A DNA stretch of 64,000 nt, from positions 62,001 to 126,000 of the forward strand of contig NZ_CAJPNR010000002.1 of assembly GCF_905372115.1 (NCBI RefSeq), written 5' to 3'. The translations under genes were made by a program, and so were the position numbers. Positions 51,114-59,145 of this stretch are shown here, in pieces. How positions within the stretch are numbered: position 1 is the stretch's first letter; each line of letters starts with the position of its first letter. Origin of the DNA: an uncultured Streptococcus sp. Its GTDB lineage: Bacteria; Bacillota; Bacilli; Lactobacillales; Streptococcaceae. The notes beneath the pieces are model-generated. The model worked only from the letters and a program-made list of their open reading frames with translations, had not been told where the DNA came from and ran no database searches.

Positions 51114-51142
51114 TTCCAATTTGAAGAAAATTTTGTTATAAT
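51114..51142 (+). promoter_or_regulatory. promoter of the DUF1846 gene
   Basis: TATAAT (51137-51142) with TGT extension; TTCCAA (51114-51119) 17 bp upstream is a weak -35. Confidence 0.6.
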
Positions 51143-51165
51143 GCTTAGCAGAGGTGAACATATAC

Positions 51166-52650
51166 ATGAAAAAAATTGCTTTTGATTCTGAGAAATACTT
51201 AAACCTGCAGCGCGACCATATCTTGGAGCGCATTAATCAATTTGAGGGCAAACTTTACATGGAATTCGGCGGTAAAATGCTGGAAGACTTCCATGCTGCC
51301 CGCGTCCTGCCAGGCTATGAGCCAGACAATAAAATCAGACTGCTCAAAGAGCTCAAGGACCAAGTGGAGATTGTCATTGCTATCAATGCCAACAACATTG
51401 AGCACTCTAAGGCGCGTGGTGATTTGGGTATTTCCTATGACCAGGAAGTGCTACGACTAATCGATACCTTTAACGAGCTGGATATTTATGTAGGCTCAGT
51501 GGTCATCACCCAGTATTCTGGCCAGCCAGCAGCTGACCTCTTCCGTTCTCAGCTAGAAAAAAATGGGATTGACTCCTACATCCACTACCCGATCAAGGGC
51601 TATCCGACCGACATGGACCATATCATCTCACCTGAAGGTATGGGGAAAAACGACTACATCCAAACTAGCCGTAATCTAGTCGTAGTGACTGCACCTGGTC
51701 CTGGTTCTGGTAAATTGGCTACTTGCTTGTCCAACATGTACCACGACCAAATCAATGGCATCAAGTCAGGCTACGCCAAGTTTGAAACCTTCCCCGTTTG
51801 GAATCTGCCCCTGCACCATCCGGTCAATCTAGCCTATGAGGCAGCGACAGCAGACCTCGACGATGTCAACATGATTGACCCTTTCCACCTGCAGACTTAT
51901 GGCAAGACCACAGTCAACTACAACCGTGATATTGAGATTTTCCCAGTCCTCAAGCGCATGCTAGAACGTATCTTAGGTAAGTCTCCTTATGCTTCTCCAA
52001 CAGACATGGGCGTCAACATGGTCGGCTTTGCTATTGTGGACAATGAGGCTGCCATTGAAGCATCTCAACAGGAAATCATCCGTCGCTACTACCAGACCAT
52101 TCTGGACTTCAAGGCAGAGCGCGTTTCTGAATCTGCTGTCAAGAAAATCGAACTCTTGATGAACGATCTGGGTATCACACCGCTGGACCGTAAGGTAACA
52201 GTTGCTGCTCGTACCAAGGCTGAAAGCACTGGTGAGCCAGCTCTGGCCTTGGAATTGCCAAACGGTCAAATCGTAACCGGTAAAACCTCTGAACTCTTTG
52301 GTCCTACGGCAGCTGTATTGATTAATGCCATAAAGAAATTAGCCAATATTGCCAAAGAGACCAAGCTGATTGAACCTGAGTATGTCAAGCCAATCCAAGG
52401 CCTGAAAATCAATCATCTGGGCAGCCGCAATCCTCGCCTCCACTCAAACGAAATCTTAATGGCTCTGGCAATCACAGCCATGGAAAATCAAGATGCAGCA
52501 AATGCTATGCAGCAACTCGGTAATCTCAAGGGCAGCGAGGCCCACTCCACTGTCACTCTGACTGATGAAGACAAAAACGTCCTGCGCAAACTAGGCATCC
52601 ATGTGACCATGGACCCCGTTTACCAGTATGATCGACTCTATAGAAAATAA
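51166..52650 (+). CDS. DUF1846 (UPF0371) protein
   Basis: 494 residues, soluble. Characteristic blocks: FEGKLYMEFGGKMLEDFHAARVLPGY, IEHSKARGDLGISYDQ and VVTAPGPGSGKLATCLSNMYHD, the last a P-loop-like ATP site. Structures show a kinase-like nucleotide fold, but the reaction is unknown. AGAGGTGA before the ATG at 51166; a GTG at 51154 lies in the ribosome site. Confidence 0.88.
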   Translation: MKKIAFDSEKYLNLQRDHILERINQFEGKLYMEFGGKMLEDFHAARVLPGYEPDNKIRLLKELKDQVEIVIAINANNIEHSKARGDLGISYDQEVLRLIDTFNELDIYVGSVVITQYSGQPAADLFRSQLEKNGIDSYIHYPIKGYPTDMDHIISPEGMGKNDYIQTSRNLVVVTAPGPGSGKLATCLSNMYHDQINGIKSGYAKFETFPVWNLPLHHPVNLAYEAATADLDDVNMIDPFHLQTYGKTTVNYNRDIEIFPVLKRMLERILGKSPYASPTDMGVNMVGFAIVDNEAAIEASQQEIIRRYYQTILDFKAERVSESAVKKIELLMNDLGITPLDRKVTVAARTKAESTGEPALALELPNGQIVTGKTSELFGPTAAVLINAIKKLANIAKETKLIEPEYVKPIQGLKINHLGSRNPRLHSNEILMALAITAMENQDAANAMQQLGNLKGSEAHSTVTLTDEDKNVLRKLGIHVTMDPVYQYDRLYRK

Positions 52651-52678
52651 AAACAAGCTCTGTTAAAAGCTTGTTTAG

Positions 52679-52700
52679 AAAGCTGGCGTCGCCAGCTTTT
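52679..52700. terminator. terminator of the DUF1846 gene
   Basis: AAAGCTGGC and GCCAGCTTT around GTC, then T run. A second weaker stem AAACAAGCT/AGCTTGTTT precedes it. Confidence 0.8.
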
Positions 52701-52703
52701 TTC

Positions 52704-53138
52704 TTAATAACGCTTAGACAGGAGAAAACGCAAGAGATAGTAAAGTCCCAAAACCAGGATAATGGTCAAGGTCAGAAACTGATTGAGACTTAAGATGATT
52801 GGGAAAACCATAGACAAAACGCTCAAGCTCGCTGCCAGCAGCAAAAGGATATTAAAAAGCTAAGTACGAGTCTTTTCGTCAATCATGCGATTGCGCTCAT
52901 CAGTCACCTGAATGTAGAGCTTCTCAAAATTTTCCTCCCGTCTTAGGACCAGATTATACCGAATGGTCAGCAAAGAAAGCCCCAGCAGGATACCAACCAT
53001 GACTCCTTCCTGCTGATCATCCAGAGAATGAAAGTGGCTCCAGGCCAGTCCTACCAAGATGATAAAGGTTAAGATACGCCCCACGATAACTTTCCTTTGA
53101 AGTTTTTTTCGAAATTCTTGTTTAGTTAATGTTTCCAT
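52704..53138 (-). pseudogene. DUF2178-like membrane protein gene with an in-frame amber codon
   Basis: 144 codons in one frame interrupted once by TAG at 52862-52860 (codon 93). Before it: a basic start, two helices and LYIQVTDERNRMIDEKTRT, the conserved loop of DUF2178-like proteins. After it, in the same frame, 51 codons with two more helices (LFNILLLLAASLSVLSMVF, LTIILVLGLYYLLRFLL) and a final TAA. This is the expected full length of the family, so a TGG or similar codon was probably mutated. A 92-residue truncated protein may be made. Last gene of an XRE operon. Confidence 0.8.
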
Positions 53139-53147
53139 GTCGGCCTC

Positions 53148-53312
53148 CTATTTTTCATACGCTTGAAAAATTTTCAACATCACCACAATAAGGAATATTC
53201 CCACAAAAGGCAGGATTTCCTTAGGGATAAAATCGGCTTGCAAATGGAGATAAGATAAGCCAACCACCACCAAAATAGCCAATATCCATTTACACAAATA
53301 AGTCCATTTCAT
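53148..53312 (-). CDS. 54-residue membrane protein
   Basis: Begins MKWTYLCKWILAILVVVGLS and ends LIVVMLKIFQAYEK, giving two membrane helices around a short polar loop. Its ATG overlaps the stop of the XRE regulator gene (ATGA), and its stop is followed by AGGAGG for the next gene. Unknown function. Such regulator plus small membrane protein units are common in streptococci. Confidence 0.75.
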   Translation of the reverse strand: MKWTYLCKWILAILVVVGLSYLHLQADFIPKEILPFVGIFLIVVMLKIFQAYEK

Positions 53313-53512
53313 GATTCATCCTCCTCAAAGAGAAACACTTCTTCAATCCTTAAATTGAAAAAGGATGCAATTCTATGAGCCAAAAGCAGCGAGGCATTGT
53401 AGCGGCCTTTTTCCAAAGAAATAATCGTTTGTCTCGTGACCTCTAGCTTCTCAGCCAACTCCTCCTGGCTGAGCTTTTTTCTTCTTCGTAATTCTTGAAT
53501 TCGATTTTCCAA
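53309..53512 (-). CDS. XRE-family (Cro/CI) transcriptional regulator
   Basis: 67 residues, one HTH domain (LSQEELAEKLEVTRQTIISLEKG, residues about 14-36) and an acidic tail, like the YgzD/YozG-type regulators that pair with DUF2178/DUF3796 membrane proteins. Likely autorepressor of its operon. Promoter is near consensus and flanked by TTTAC/GTAAA half-sites. Confidence 0.85.
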   Translation of the reverse strand: MENRIQELRRRKKLSQEELAEKLEVTRQTIISLEKGRYNASLLLAHRIASFFNLRIEEVFLFEEDES

Positions 53513-53530
53513 GGCTGCCTCTTTTCCGTA

Positions 53531-53588
53531 ATGTAAAACAAACTTTACCTTCCAAATATAGTATAGCTAGCTTTACATATTTTGTCAA
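53531..53588 (-). promoter_or_regulatory. promoter and repeated half-sites of the XRE operon
   Basis: TTGACA (53588-53583), 17 bp, TATACT (53565-53560). GTAAA-N6-TTTAC (53533-53548) lies downstream of the -10 and TTTACAT (53572-53578) lies in the spacer, suggesting autorepression. Confidence 0.65.
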
Positions 53589-53604
53589 GAAGAAAGCGGC
53601 AAAA

Positions 53605-53637
53605 AAAGGACTGAAAATTTAAACATTGCAGTCCTTT
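53605..53637 (-). terminator. terminator of the ABC/two-component operon
   Basis: AAAGGACTG and CAGTCCTTT arms, T run on the minus strand, just after the kinase gene. Confidence 0.75.
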
Positions 53638-53661
53638 CATCATCTTTATTGATTTCCTTTG

Positions 53662-54699
53662 TTATTTGATTTCCAAAGCTACAGTCAATTCTACACAAGC
53701 TCCTCCTTGGTCTGGATTGAGTAGGATCAGACGACCACCATGCAAGAGAGCTACCTGCTTAGAAAAGGCTAAGCCGATACCATGATGGGGATTAGCTGAA
53801 TTGCGGCTTTGGTCACTCTGATAAAAGAGCTGTTCCGCTCCCAGCAGCATCTCCTCTGAAAATGCAGGGCCATTGTTCCAGATAGCAAAAACTAACTGGT
53901 CCTGCTGCACTGATACCGTTAGCTTGACTTCCTTTTGATTCTGGTCTGCATGTTCAAGCGCATTCAGTAAAATATTGAGCAAAGCTCGCTTGAGATAGTC
54001 CAAATGAATTGACAAAATCAGACTAAGATCACAATCTTCTTGGAGATAGAAACGATAGCTTTCCTGTTTGCTGAACAGTGCCCAATCGTCCTGTAGATAA
54101 GCCAAAAAATCCTCCAAGGAAAGCTGACTGAACTGATTAGAATCAATCTGAAAGGTCTTAGCGTAATCAATCAAAGAGCCACAATACTCTTCCATCTTGT
54201 GACTAGCCTGCAAAATCTCAGTAGCATAGTCTGCCTGTGGCTGGCCCAACTGCGCCAACTCCAAAAGCTCAGCATTCCCCTTAATCACAGTTAGGGGCGT
54301 CTTCAAATCGTGCGATGTCGCTGATAGCTGTAAAATCAACTCCTGATTATGCTGCTGCTCTCTTTCTAGAAGACGAGCATTTTCTTGATGGCTGCTCCGT
54401 AAATCGCTATAAACTTCGAGCATTTCCTCGATCCGAAAAAGCTGGCTTTGATTTTCTTCTAAAAGCTTCTCGCTCTTTAGCATTTTTATTTCCCTGTCGA
54501 TTTTTCGGAGCAATTTCAAAATATGATAAAAAGTAATCAGCAGCAAGCTCCCTGCCCAAAAGAACAAGGTGAAAAGAACGTGATTACTTCCTTGCGTAAA
54601 TTCATAGCCTATAAGCACAAAAATCAAAACATGAAAAAAGACGATTTTTAAACTGGTTGTCCAGACTAGGCTTTTGAAATTTCGGGTTCTAATTGCCAT
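53662..54699 (-). CDS. sensor histidine kinase
   Basis: 345 residues. Two N-terminal membrane helices with a short outside loop (intramembrane-sensing type), a coiled linker, HisKA with SHDLKTPLTVIKGNAELL, then an ATPase domain (LNILLNALEHADQ, HHGIGLAFSKQ). Kinases of this shape often sense antimicrobial peptides with a partner ABC transporter. Overlaps the response regulator gene by 34 bases. Last gene of the operon. Confidence 0.88.
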   Translation of the reverse strand: MAIRTRNFKSLVWTTSLKIVFFHVLIFVLIGYEFTQGSNHVLFTLFFWAGSLLLITFYHILKLLRKIDREIKMLKSEKLLEENQSQLFRIEEMLEVYSDLRSSHQENARLLEREQQHNQELILQLSATSHDLKTPLTVIKGNAELLELAQLGQPQADYATEILQASHKMEEYCGSLIDYAKTFQIDSNQFSQLSLEDFLAYLQDDWALFSKQESYRFYLQEDCDLSLILSIHLDYLKRALLNILLNALEHADQNQKEVKLTVSVQQDQLVFAIWNNGPAFSEEMLLGAEQLFYQSDQSRNSANPHHGIGLAFSKQVALLHGGRLILLNPDQGGACVELTVALEIK

Positions 54700-55364
54700 C
54701 TATAGCCTACTCCTCTCACTGTTGCGATTGCTTGCAGCCCTTCTTGTTTGCATTTTTGGCGAATCTGATATACGTATTCTGAGATGGAGCGAAGCTGTGT
54801 TTCTGAGCTTTCTGGGTAAAGCAAGGTATGCAGGCGTTCAGCTGAAAAGGTCTGCTTGGGATTGCTAGCTAGTAAATGCAGCAACTTAAACTCTCGCTCT
54901 GAAAATTTCAAGACTTTACCAAAACAGGCAACTTCATAGCGCTCTGGATAAAATTGGCAAGAAGCTATTTCAGAATATCGCTCCTCCCGTCTCTCCTCCC
55001 GCCGAAGATGAGCTCTGACACGCGCCAGCAATTCTTTGGTCCCAAAAGGTTTGACAATATAGTCATCTGCTCCGCGAAAGAGGCCTTCCACCTTTTCCGA
55101 CTCCAACTCCTTAGCCGTCAAAAAGATGATGGGACACGAAAGATGAGGACGAATATAGGAACACAGCTCAAAACCATTAACAGGCTCCATCATCACATCC
55201 AGCAGAATCAAATCATATCCGACAAAAAGCGTCAGCTCTAGCTCTTCTATCCGATCAAGCGTCGTCACATCATAAGCATCAAGCTCTAGGACATTTTTCA
55301 CCAGCTTCAAAATGCTCCGGTCGTCATCAACCACCAAAATACGATACTGTCTCATGAATTCCAT
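54666..55364 (-). CDS. OmpR-family response regulator
   Basis: 232 residues. Receiver domain with D56 (DLILLDVMM) and K in LTAKE; C-terminal winged helix (FSEREFKLLHLLASNP, RGVGYRWQ). AGAGG eight bases before the ATG at 55364 supports this start. Probably binds the 11-bp-period direct repeat upstream of the ATPase gene. Confidence 0.88.
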   Translation of the reverse strand: MEFMRQYRILVVDDDRSILKLVKNVLELDAYDVTTLDRIEELELTLFVGYDLILLDVMMEPVNGFELCSYIRPHLSCPIIFLTAKELESEKVEGLFRGADDYIVKPFGTKELLARVRAHLRREERREERYSEIASCQFYPERYEVACFGKVLKFSEREFKLLHLLASNPKQTFSAERLHTLLYPESSETQLRSISEYVYQIRQKCKQEGLQAIATVRGVGYRWQLEPEISKA

Positions 55365-55376
55365 TATAGCATACCT

Positions 55377-56099
55377 CTAGCGAACATCTCGTTTCAAGGT
55401 TAAGAATATAGCAGAGCTCCAAACCAAAGCTAGCCATAACAGCTGTATTCCCAGCCCTGATAGATCTATTGAATGCTGAAGCCCTTCATACTCAAAAAGA
55501 TTTAGGGTAGCTAGATCGGGCAGGTATTTTGCTTCTTTGATGAAAGTCGCCAATAAACGGCTGAGACCAATCAAGAGAGGAAAGAGCACCGACACCGGCA
55601 CAACCCAAGATTGAAATAGCAAAGCGAGGCCGGCAGTTAAAAAAGCCAGAAAAAGATTGCTGAGAAGACCAAAAGAGCTGTAATAGAGGAATTTCCCCAG
55701 TAAGGACCAGCTAAAGTCTAGGTCAAATCGAGCCAGCATAACAAGGAAACAGCTGCCTATCATGATACTGTAGAGAACCAAGAGCAGCAAGAACAAAAAA
55801 AGGATTTTCCCAGCCAACCAAGCCCTTCTATTTGATACAGTTAGAAAATTCGTTCGCATCCCAGACTTGACAAACTCCTGGGCAAAATAGAGGGAAGTAA
55901 AGATGACGATGACAGGCTGCGCCAGATAGAGGGCATGCAAAGCCTCGCTCAGAGCCTTCGTCTGGCCAACTGCTGTCTGACTGTAGTCAAGATTCATTAG
56001 AAAAAATGGAACAGCTACCAGAGCCACCAAGGCTGCACCAAAAGCGAGATAGTAAGAACGGAACTTAATCCATTCACTTTTAAGCAGAGCTATTATCAT
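55377..56099 (-). CDS. ABC-2 type transporter permease (second)
   Basis: 240 residues, six membrane helices, N-terminal MIIALLKSEWIKFRSYY typical of ABC-2 exporters of the lantibiotic-immunity or bacitracin kind. Its ATG shares one base with the stop of the first permease (TGATG). Confidence 0.82.
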   Translation of the reverse strand: MIIALLKSEWIKFRSYYLAFGAALVALVAVPFFLMNLDYSQTAVGQTKALSEALHALYLAQPVIVIFTSLYFAQEFVKSGMRTNFLTVSNRRAWLAGKILFLFLLLLVLYSIMIGSCFLVMLARFDLDFSWSLLGKFLYYSSFGLLSNLFLAFLTAGLALLFQSWVVPVSVLFPLLIGLSRLLATFIKEAKYLPDLATLNLFEYEGLQHSIDLSGLGIQLLWLALVWSSAIFLTLKRDVR

Positions 56100-56887
56100 C
56101 AGTATCGCCCTCCTAAATCAGTCTTCAAAAAGCGCAGAGAGGTCATGCCGCCGATGACTAGTAACCATGCACCAAGTATCAACAGTCCTTGTGAGGGATT
56201 GTTGGCATATTGGGAAGTCGGCGTTGCAGCAAACAACTCTCCTGCTGGCTGTGGCAGATAAGCTCCCCAACTCGTGTGAGCTGCCAGGTAGTTCCCCAGA
56301 TTATAGATCTGTGGTACGAGAAAAAGCAGAGGAACTAGCATGGTCCGAGCCAATAAACCTAACAAAAACGAAAGGATTCCCAATAAGGTCAGAGATAAGG
56401 TTTTCCACAAAATCAGACTCCAAGCTGCCTGATTGAGCAGAATCGGATCAAGCCCTTCCTTTCCTAAAGCGAGATGCATGGCCATATAACTAAAGTAGAT
56501 TGATAAAAAGCTAGTGGCAAGAGAAAAGCAAGCAAATGTCATGAGTTTCCCCACAAGCAACTTCAGGCGGTTATTACAGGTCAAGAGACTGGTTCTCAAG
56601 CTATGAGACTGAAATTCCATAGCTCCCAAAATTCCAGCTAAGATGACCAAAACCATGCCTGCCATAGAGGCACCATTGAGGCCTAGATATTCCAGCGGGT
56701 CAATGGCTTCTGCCAGACCGGGAACCATTTCAGGTGTGGCATCCAAGCCGACAGATAAATACTGTCGACCCTCCAGCCAAGATACGGCAGGCACCAATAG
56801 CAGCATGAAGGCCATACTCACTTTGAAAGCCTTGGTTGAGCAAATTTTCAACCATTCTGAATGCAATAAGGACATCGTTTCTTTCAT
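56099..56887 (-). CDS. ABC-2 type transporter permease (first)
   Basis: 262 residues, six membrane helices; starts with the cytoplasmic MSLLHSEWLKICSTKAF. Paralogous to the second permease (LLHSEWLK / LLKSEWIK; SLRTSLLTCNNR / GMRTNFLTVSNR), so they probably form a heterodimer. Confidence 0.82.
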   Translation of the reverse strand: MKETMSLLHSEWLKICSTKAFKVSMAFMLLLVPAVSWLEGRQYLSVGLDATPEMVPGLAEAIDPLEYLGLNGASMAGMVLVILAGILGAMEFQSHSLRTSLLTCNNRLKLLVGKLMTFACFSLATSFLSIYFSYMAMHLALGKEGLDPILLNQAAWSLILWKTLSLTLLGILSFLLGLLARTMLVPLLFLVPQIYNLGNYLAAHTSWGAYLPQPAGELFAATPTSQYANNPSQGLLILGAWLLVIGGMTSLRFLKTDLGGRY

Positions 56888-56888
56888 C

Positions 56889-57596
56889 TTATACCTCCTC
56901 TGTCAAATCAAAGAAGAGTTCTTCTAGACTGTCTGAATCTTGCAGCACCTCTTCCAATCGTCCCTGCTCAATAATTCGTCCATGATGAATCAAGACTACA
57001 TCATCTGTCACCATTTGCACCTCTGATAGGATATGAGAAGATAGAAGTACCGTTTTCCCTAAATCAGCCTGCTGACGGATGAACTTTCTAAACCACTTAA
57101 TCCCACTTGGATCCAGTCCATTGGTCGGCTCATCTAATATAAGAAACTGAGGATCACCCAGCAAAGCTGCTGCCAAACCCAGCCGCTGACTTTCCCCTAG
57201 AGACAGGCTTGACAAGAGGTCCTTCCTCTTATGAGCGATTCCAGTCATCTCCAAAACCTCATCGATCCGAGACTTGGAAATAGCATTACTCGCCGCAATA
57301 ATCCTCAAGTGGTCATAGACCTTTCGATTTGGCAGACCGCCAATGCCGTCAAAGGCTGCACCTACCGTTCTGAGCGGATAGGTCATTGACTGATAGGTTT
57401 GCCCATCAAAAGTCGCAGTCCCAGACGTCGCCCGATCTAATCCCAAGAGAATCCTCAAGGTCGAACTTTTACCAGCACCATTCGGGCCTAGAAAAGCTGT
57501 AATCCGCCCGCTTCTAGCTGTAAAAGAAATATCTTCTAAAATCTGCTTGCTACCATGCTTTTTGCAGACTCCTTCTATTTTCACTATATGTTCCAT
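56889..57596 (-). CDS. ABC transporter ATP-binding protein
   Basis: 235 residues. Walker A GPNGAGKSS (37-45), signature LSLGESQRLGLAA (SLGE rather than SGGQ, as in lantibiotic-protection ATPases), Walker B FLILDEPTNGLDPSG, H-loop LLSSHILSE. First gene of an ATPase-permease-permease-regulator-kinase operon. AAAGGAG ribosome site. Likely exports or expels a peptide or lipid-active compound. Confidence 0.87.
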   Translation of the reverse strand: MEHIVKIEGVCKKHGSKQILEDISFTARSGRITAFLGPNGAGKSSTLRILLGLDRATSGTATFDGQTYQSMTYPLRTVGAAFDGIGGLPNRKVYDHLRIIAASNAISKSRIDEVLEMTGIAHKRKDLLSSLSLGESQRLGLAAALLGDPQFLILDEPTNGLDPSGIKWFRKFIRQQADLGKTVLLSSHILSEVQMVTDDVVLIHHGRIIEQGRLEEVLQDSDSLEELFFDLTEEV

Positions 57597-57621
57597 ACTG
57601 AACTCCTTTTGATTTTTCTTT

Positions 57622-57654
57622 AGTATACAGGGGCAAGTTCAGAAAAAGTTCAGA
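57622..57654 (-). promoter_or_regulatory. promoter with direct-repeat regulator site for the ABC/two-component operon
   Basis: AAGTTCAGA occurs at 57635-57643 and 57646-57654 (11-bp period), overlapping a poor -35. The -10 is TATACT (57627-57622). OmpR-family regulators bind such one-turn direct repeats and supply the missing -35. Confidence 0.65.
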
Positions 57655-57664
57655 CAATAAAAAA

Positions 57665-57683
57665 ACTTGCCTTGCGACAAGCT
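57665..57683 (-). terminator. weak terminator of the folate operon
   Basis: CTTG/CAAG-type short stem with a T run of seven on the minus strand after folBK. Confidence 0.4.
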
Positions 57684-57690
57684 TCTTTTC

Positions 57691-58503
57691 TTATTTTTCG
57701 ATCGCATCCCAGAGTTGGCGGATGCTTTTTTTCTGCACCGGATCGACAAAGTGTGGGGCGATTTCCACCAAAGATTGCAAGACAAAAGCCCGCTCAGCCA
57801 CATAAGGATGAGGAACAATCAAGTCCGGACTGTATATCTCCTCCTGTCCTATGTAAAGGATATCCAGATCAATCACGCGCGGTCCCCATTTGATCTCTCG
57901 CACGCGCCCTAGATCCGCTTCGATAGCTAGCAGGGTCTGCATTAACTCCTCAGGATTGAGCCAAGTCTCAACTTCAACAACTTGATTGAGAAACGGATCC
58001 TGCTCAATGCCACCCCAAGGCTCTGTCTCAATACGACTTGATGCCTGCAAAACTCTTATATTTTGCTCTGCTATTTTTTCCAAAGCCGCATCCAGATTGG
58101 CAGCTGGGCTGCCTTGATTGCTTCCCAGAGCGATAAAGGCTTTCCGCTTTTGACGCACTAGCTTGACTGAGCAGGTCTCTAAAGGCAGCGGAACTGGCGC
58201 CCAAGGCTTCTTGACCTCCAAGCTGACCTTCTGTACCAAAGGATGAGTCAGAAAAATCCGATCAATCAGCTTGTAAGCCAGCGTCTCAATCAAGTCTTCC
58301 TTGCTCTCCTGACACCAGTGGGTCAAATCCTGAGCCAACTCTCCATAGTGGATAGAAGCTGTCAGGTCGCCTGTTTTGGCAGCCCGAGTCATATCATAGT
58401 CCAAAATCAGATCCAGCACAAAACGCTGGCCCAATTCCTTCTCCGCTCCAAACAGACCGTGATAGGCATACACTTCCAAATCCTTAATGCGCAGCTGATC
58501 CAT
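57691..58503 (-). CDS. folBK: fused dihydroneopterin aldolase/HPPK
   Basis: 270 residues. Residues 1-118: dihydroneopterin aldolase (IKDLEVYAYHGLFGAEKELGQ). Residues about 119-270: 6-hydroxymethyl-dihydropterin pyrophosphokinase (FIALGSNQG, WGPRVIDLDILYIG, VPHPYVAERAFVL). It catalyses two successive steps before FolP. Known as SulD in pneumococcus. Last gene of the operon. Confidence 0.93.
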   Translation of the reverse strand: MDQLRIKDLEVYAYHGLFGAEKELGQRFVLDLILDYDMTRAAKTGDLTASIHYGELAQDLTHWCQESKEDLIETLAYKLIDRIFLTHPLVQKVSLEVKKPWAPVPLPLETCSVKLVRQKRKAFIALGSNQGSPAANLDAALEKIAEQNIRVLQASSRIETEPWGGIEQDPFLNQVVEVETWLNPEELMQTLLAIEADLGRVREIKWGPRVIDLDILYIGQEEIYSPDLIVPHPYVAERAFVLQSLVEIAPHFVDPVQKKSIRQLWDAIEK

Positions 58504-58590
58504 TTTCTTATCCTTTCTGATTCAAGTTTCTGCATTTCATTCTTGATAAAACTATCTAGCCTTTCCCGACACGCTCCACCATTAATAAAA

Positions 58591-59145
58591 TCAATGTCCC
58601 ATCAGTTTGTAAGCTTCATTTTTTAGGTCCTTATCCGTCGCTAAAACGCCACGAGCCGCTGTAGTAACCGTTGCAGTGCCAGGTTTTCTGACTCCTCGCA
58701 TATTCATACACATATGCTCAGCTTCCACCCAGACCAAAGCCCCTTGAGCACCCAGATAGTCCATCAAGGCTTCAGCAATCTCTACGGTCAATCGCTCTTG
58801 AATCTGCGGTTTCTTGGCATAAACCTCTACTGTTCGAGCCAGCTTGGACAGGCCTGCTACCCGACCATTAGGCACATAGGCGATGTGAACCTTCCCGTAA
58901 AATGGCAGGAAGTGGTGCTCACACATGGAATGAAAGAAAATATCCTTCTCCACTACCATATTATTATCAATGATTTCAAAAGACTTGGCCAGATGCTCCT
59001 CAGCCGTCTCACCCAGCCCAGCAAAGATTTCCTGGTACATTTTAGCAATGCGCTGTGGCGTCTCCTGCAAACCTTCGCGGCTTCCGTCTTCTCCAACCGC
59101 CTCAATAATCTGGGCAACAGCTACTTCAATTTTCTTCGTGTCCAT
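58591..59145 (-). CDS. folE: GTP cyclohydrolase I
   Basis: 184 residues. Zinc and active-site motifs MCEHHFLPFYGK and CMNMRGVRKPGT. Converts GTP to dihydroneopterin triphosphate. The ATG at 59145 lies inside the end of folC (20-base overlap) with AGGAG upstream; a longer frame to 59208 is rejected. Confidence 0.93.
   Translation of the reverse strand: MDTKKIEVAVAQIIEAVGEDGSREGLQETPQRIAKMYQEIFAGLGETAEEHLAKSFEIIDNNMVVEKDIFFHSMCEHHFLPFYGKVHIAYVPNGRVAGLSKLARTVEVYAKKPQIQERLTVEIAEALMDYLGAQGALVWVEAEHMCMNMRGVRKPGTATVTTAARGVLATDKDLKNEAYKLMGH

Noticed and set aside
55355..55376. TATAAT just before the response-regulator start as a separate promoter
   Set aside because: It lies only eight to nine bases from the ATG in a tight operon and has no -35; probably chance.
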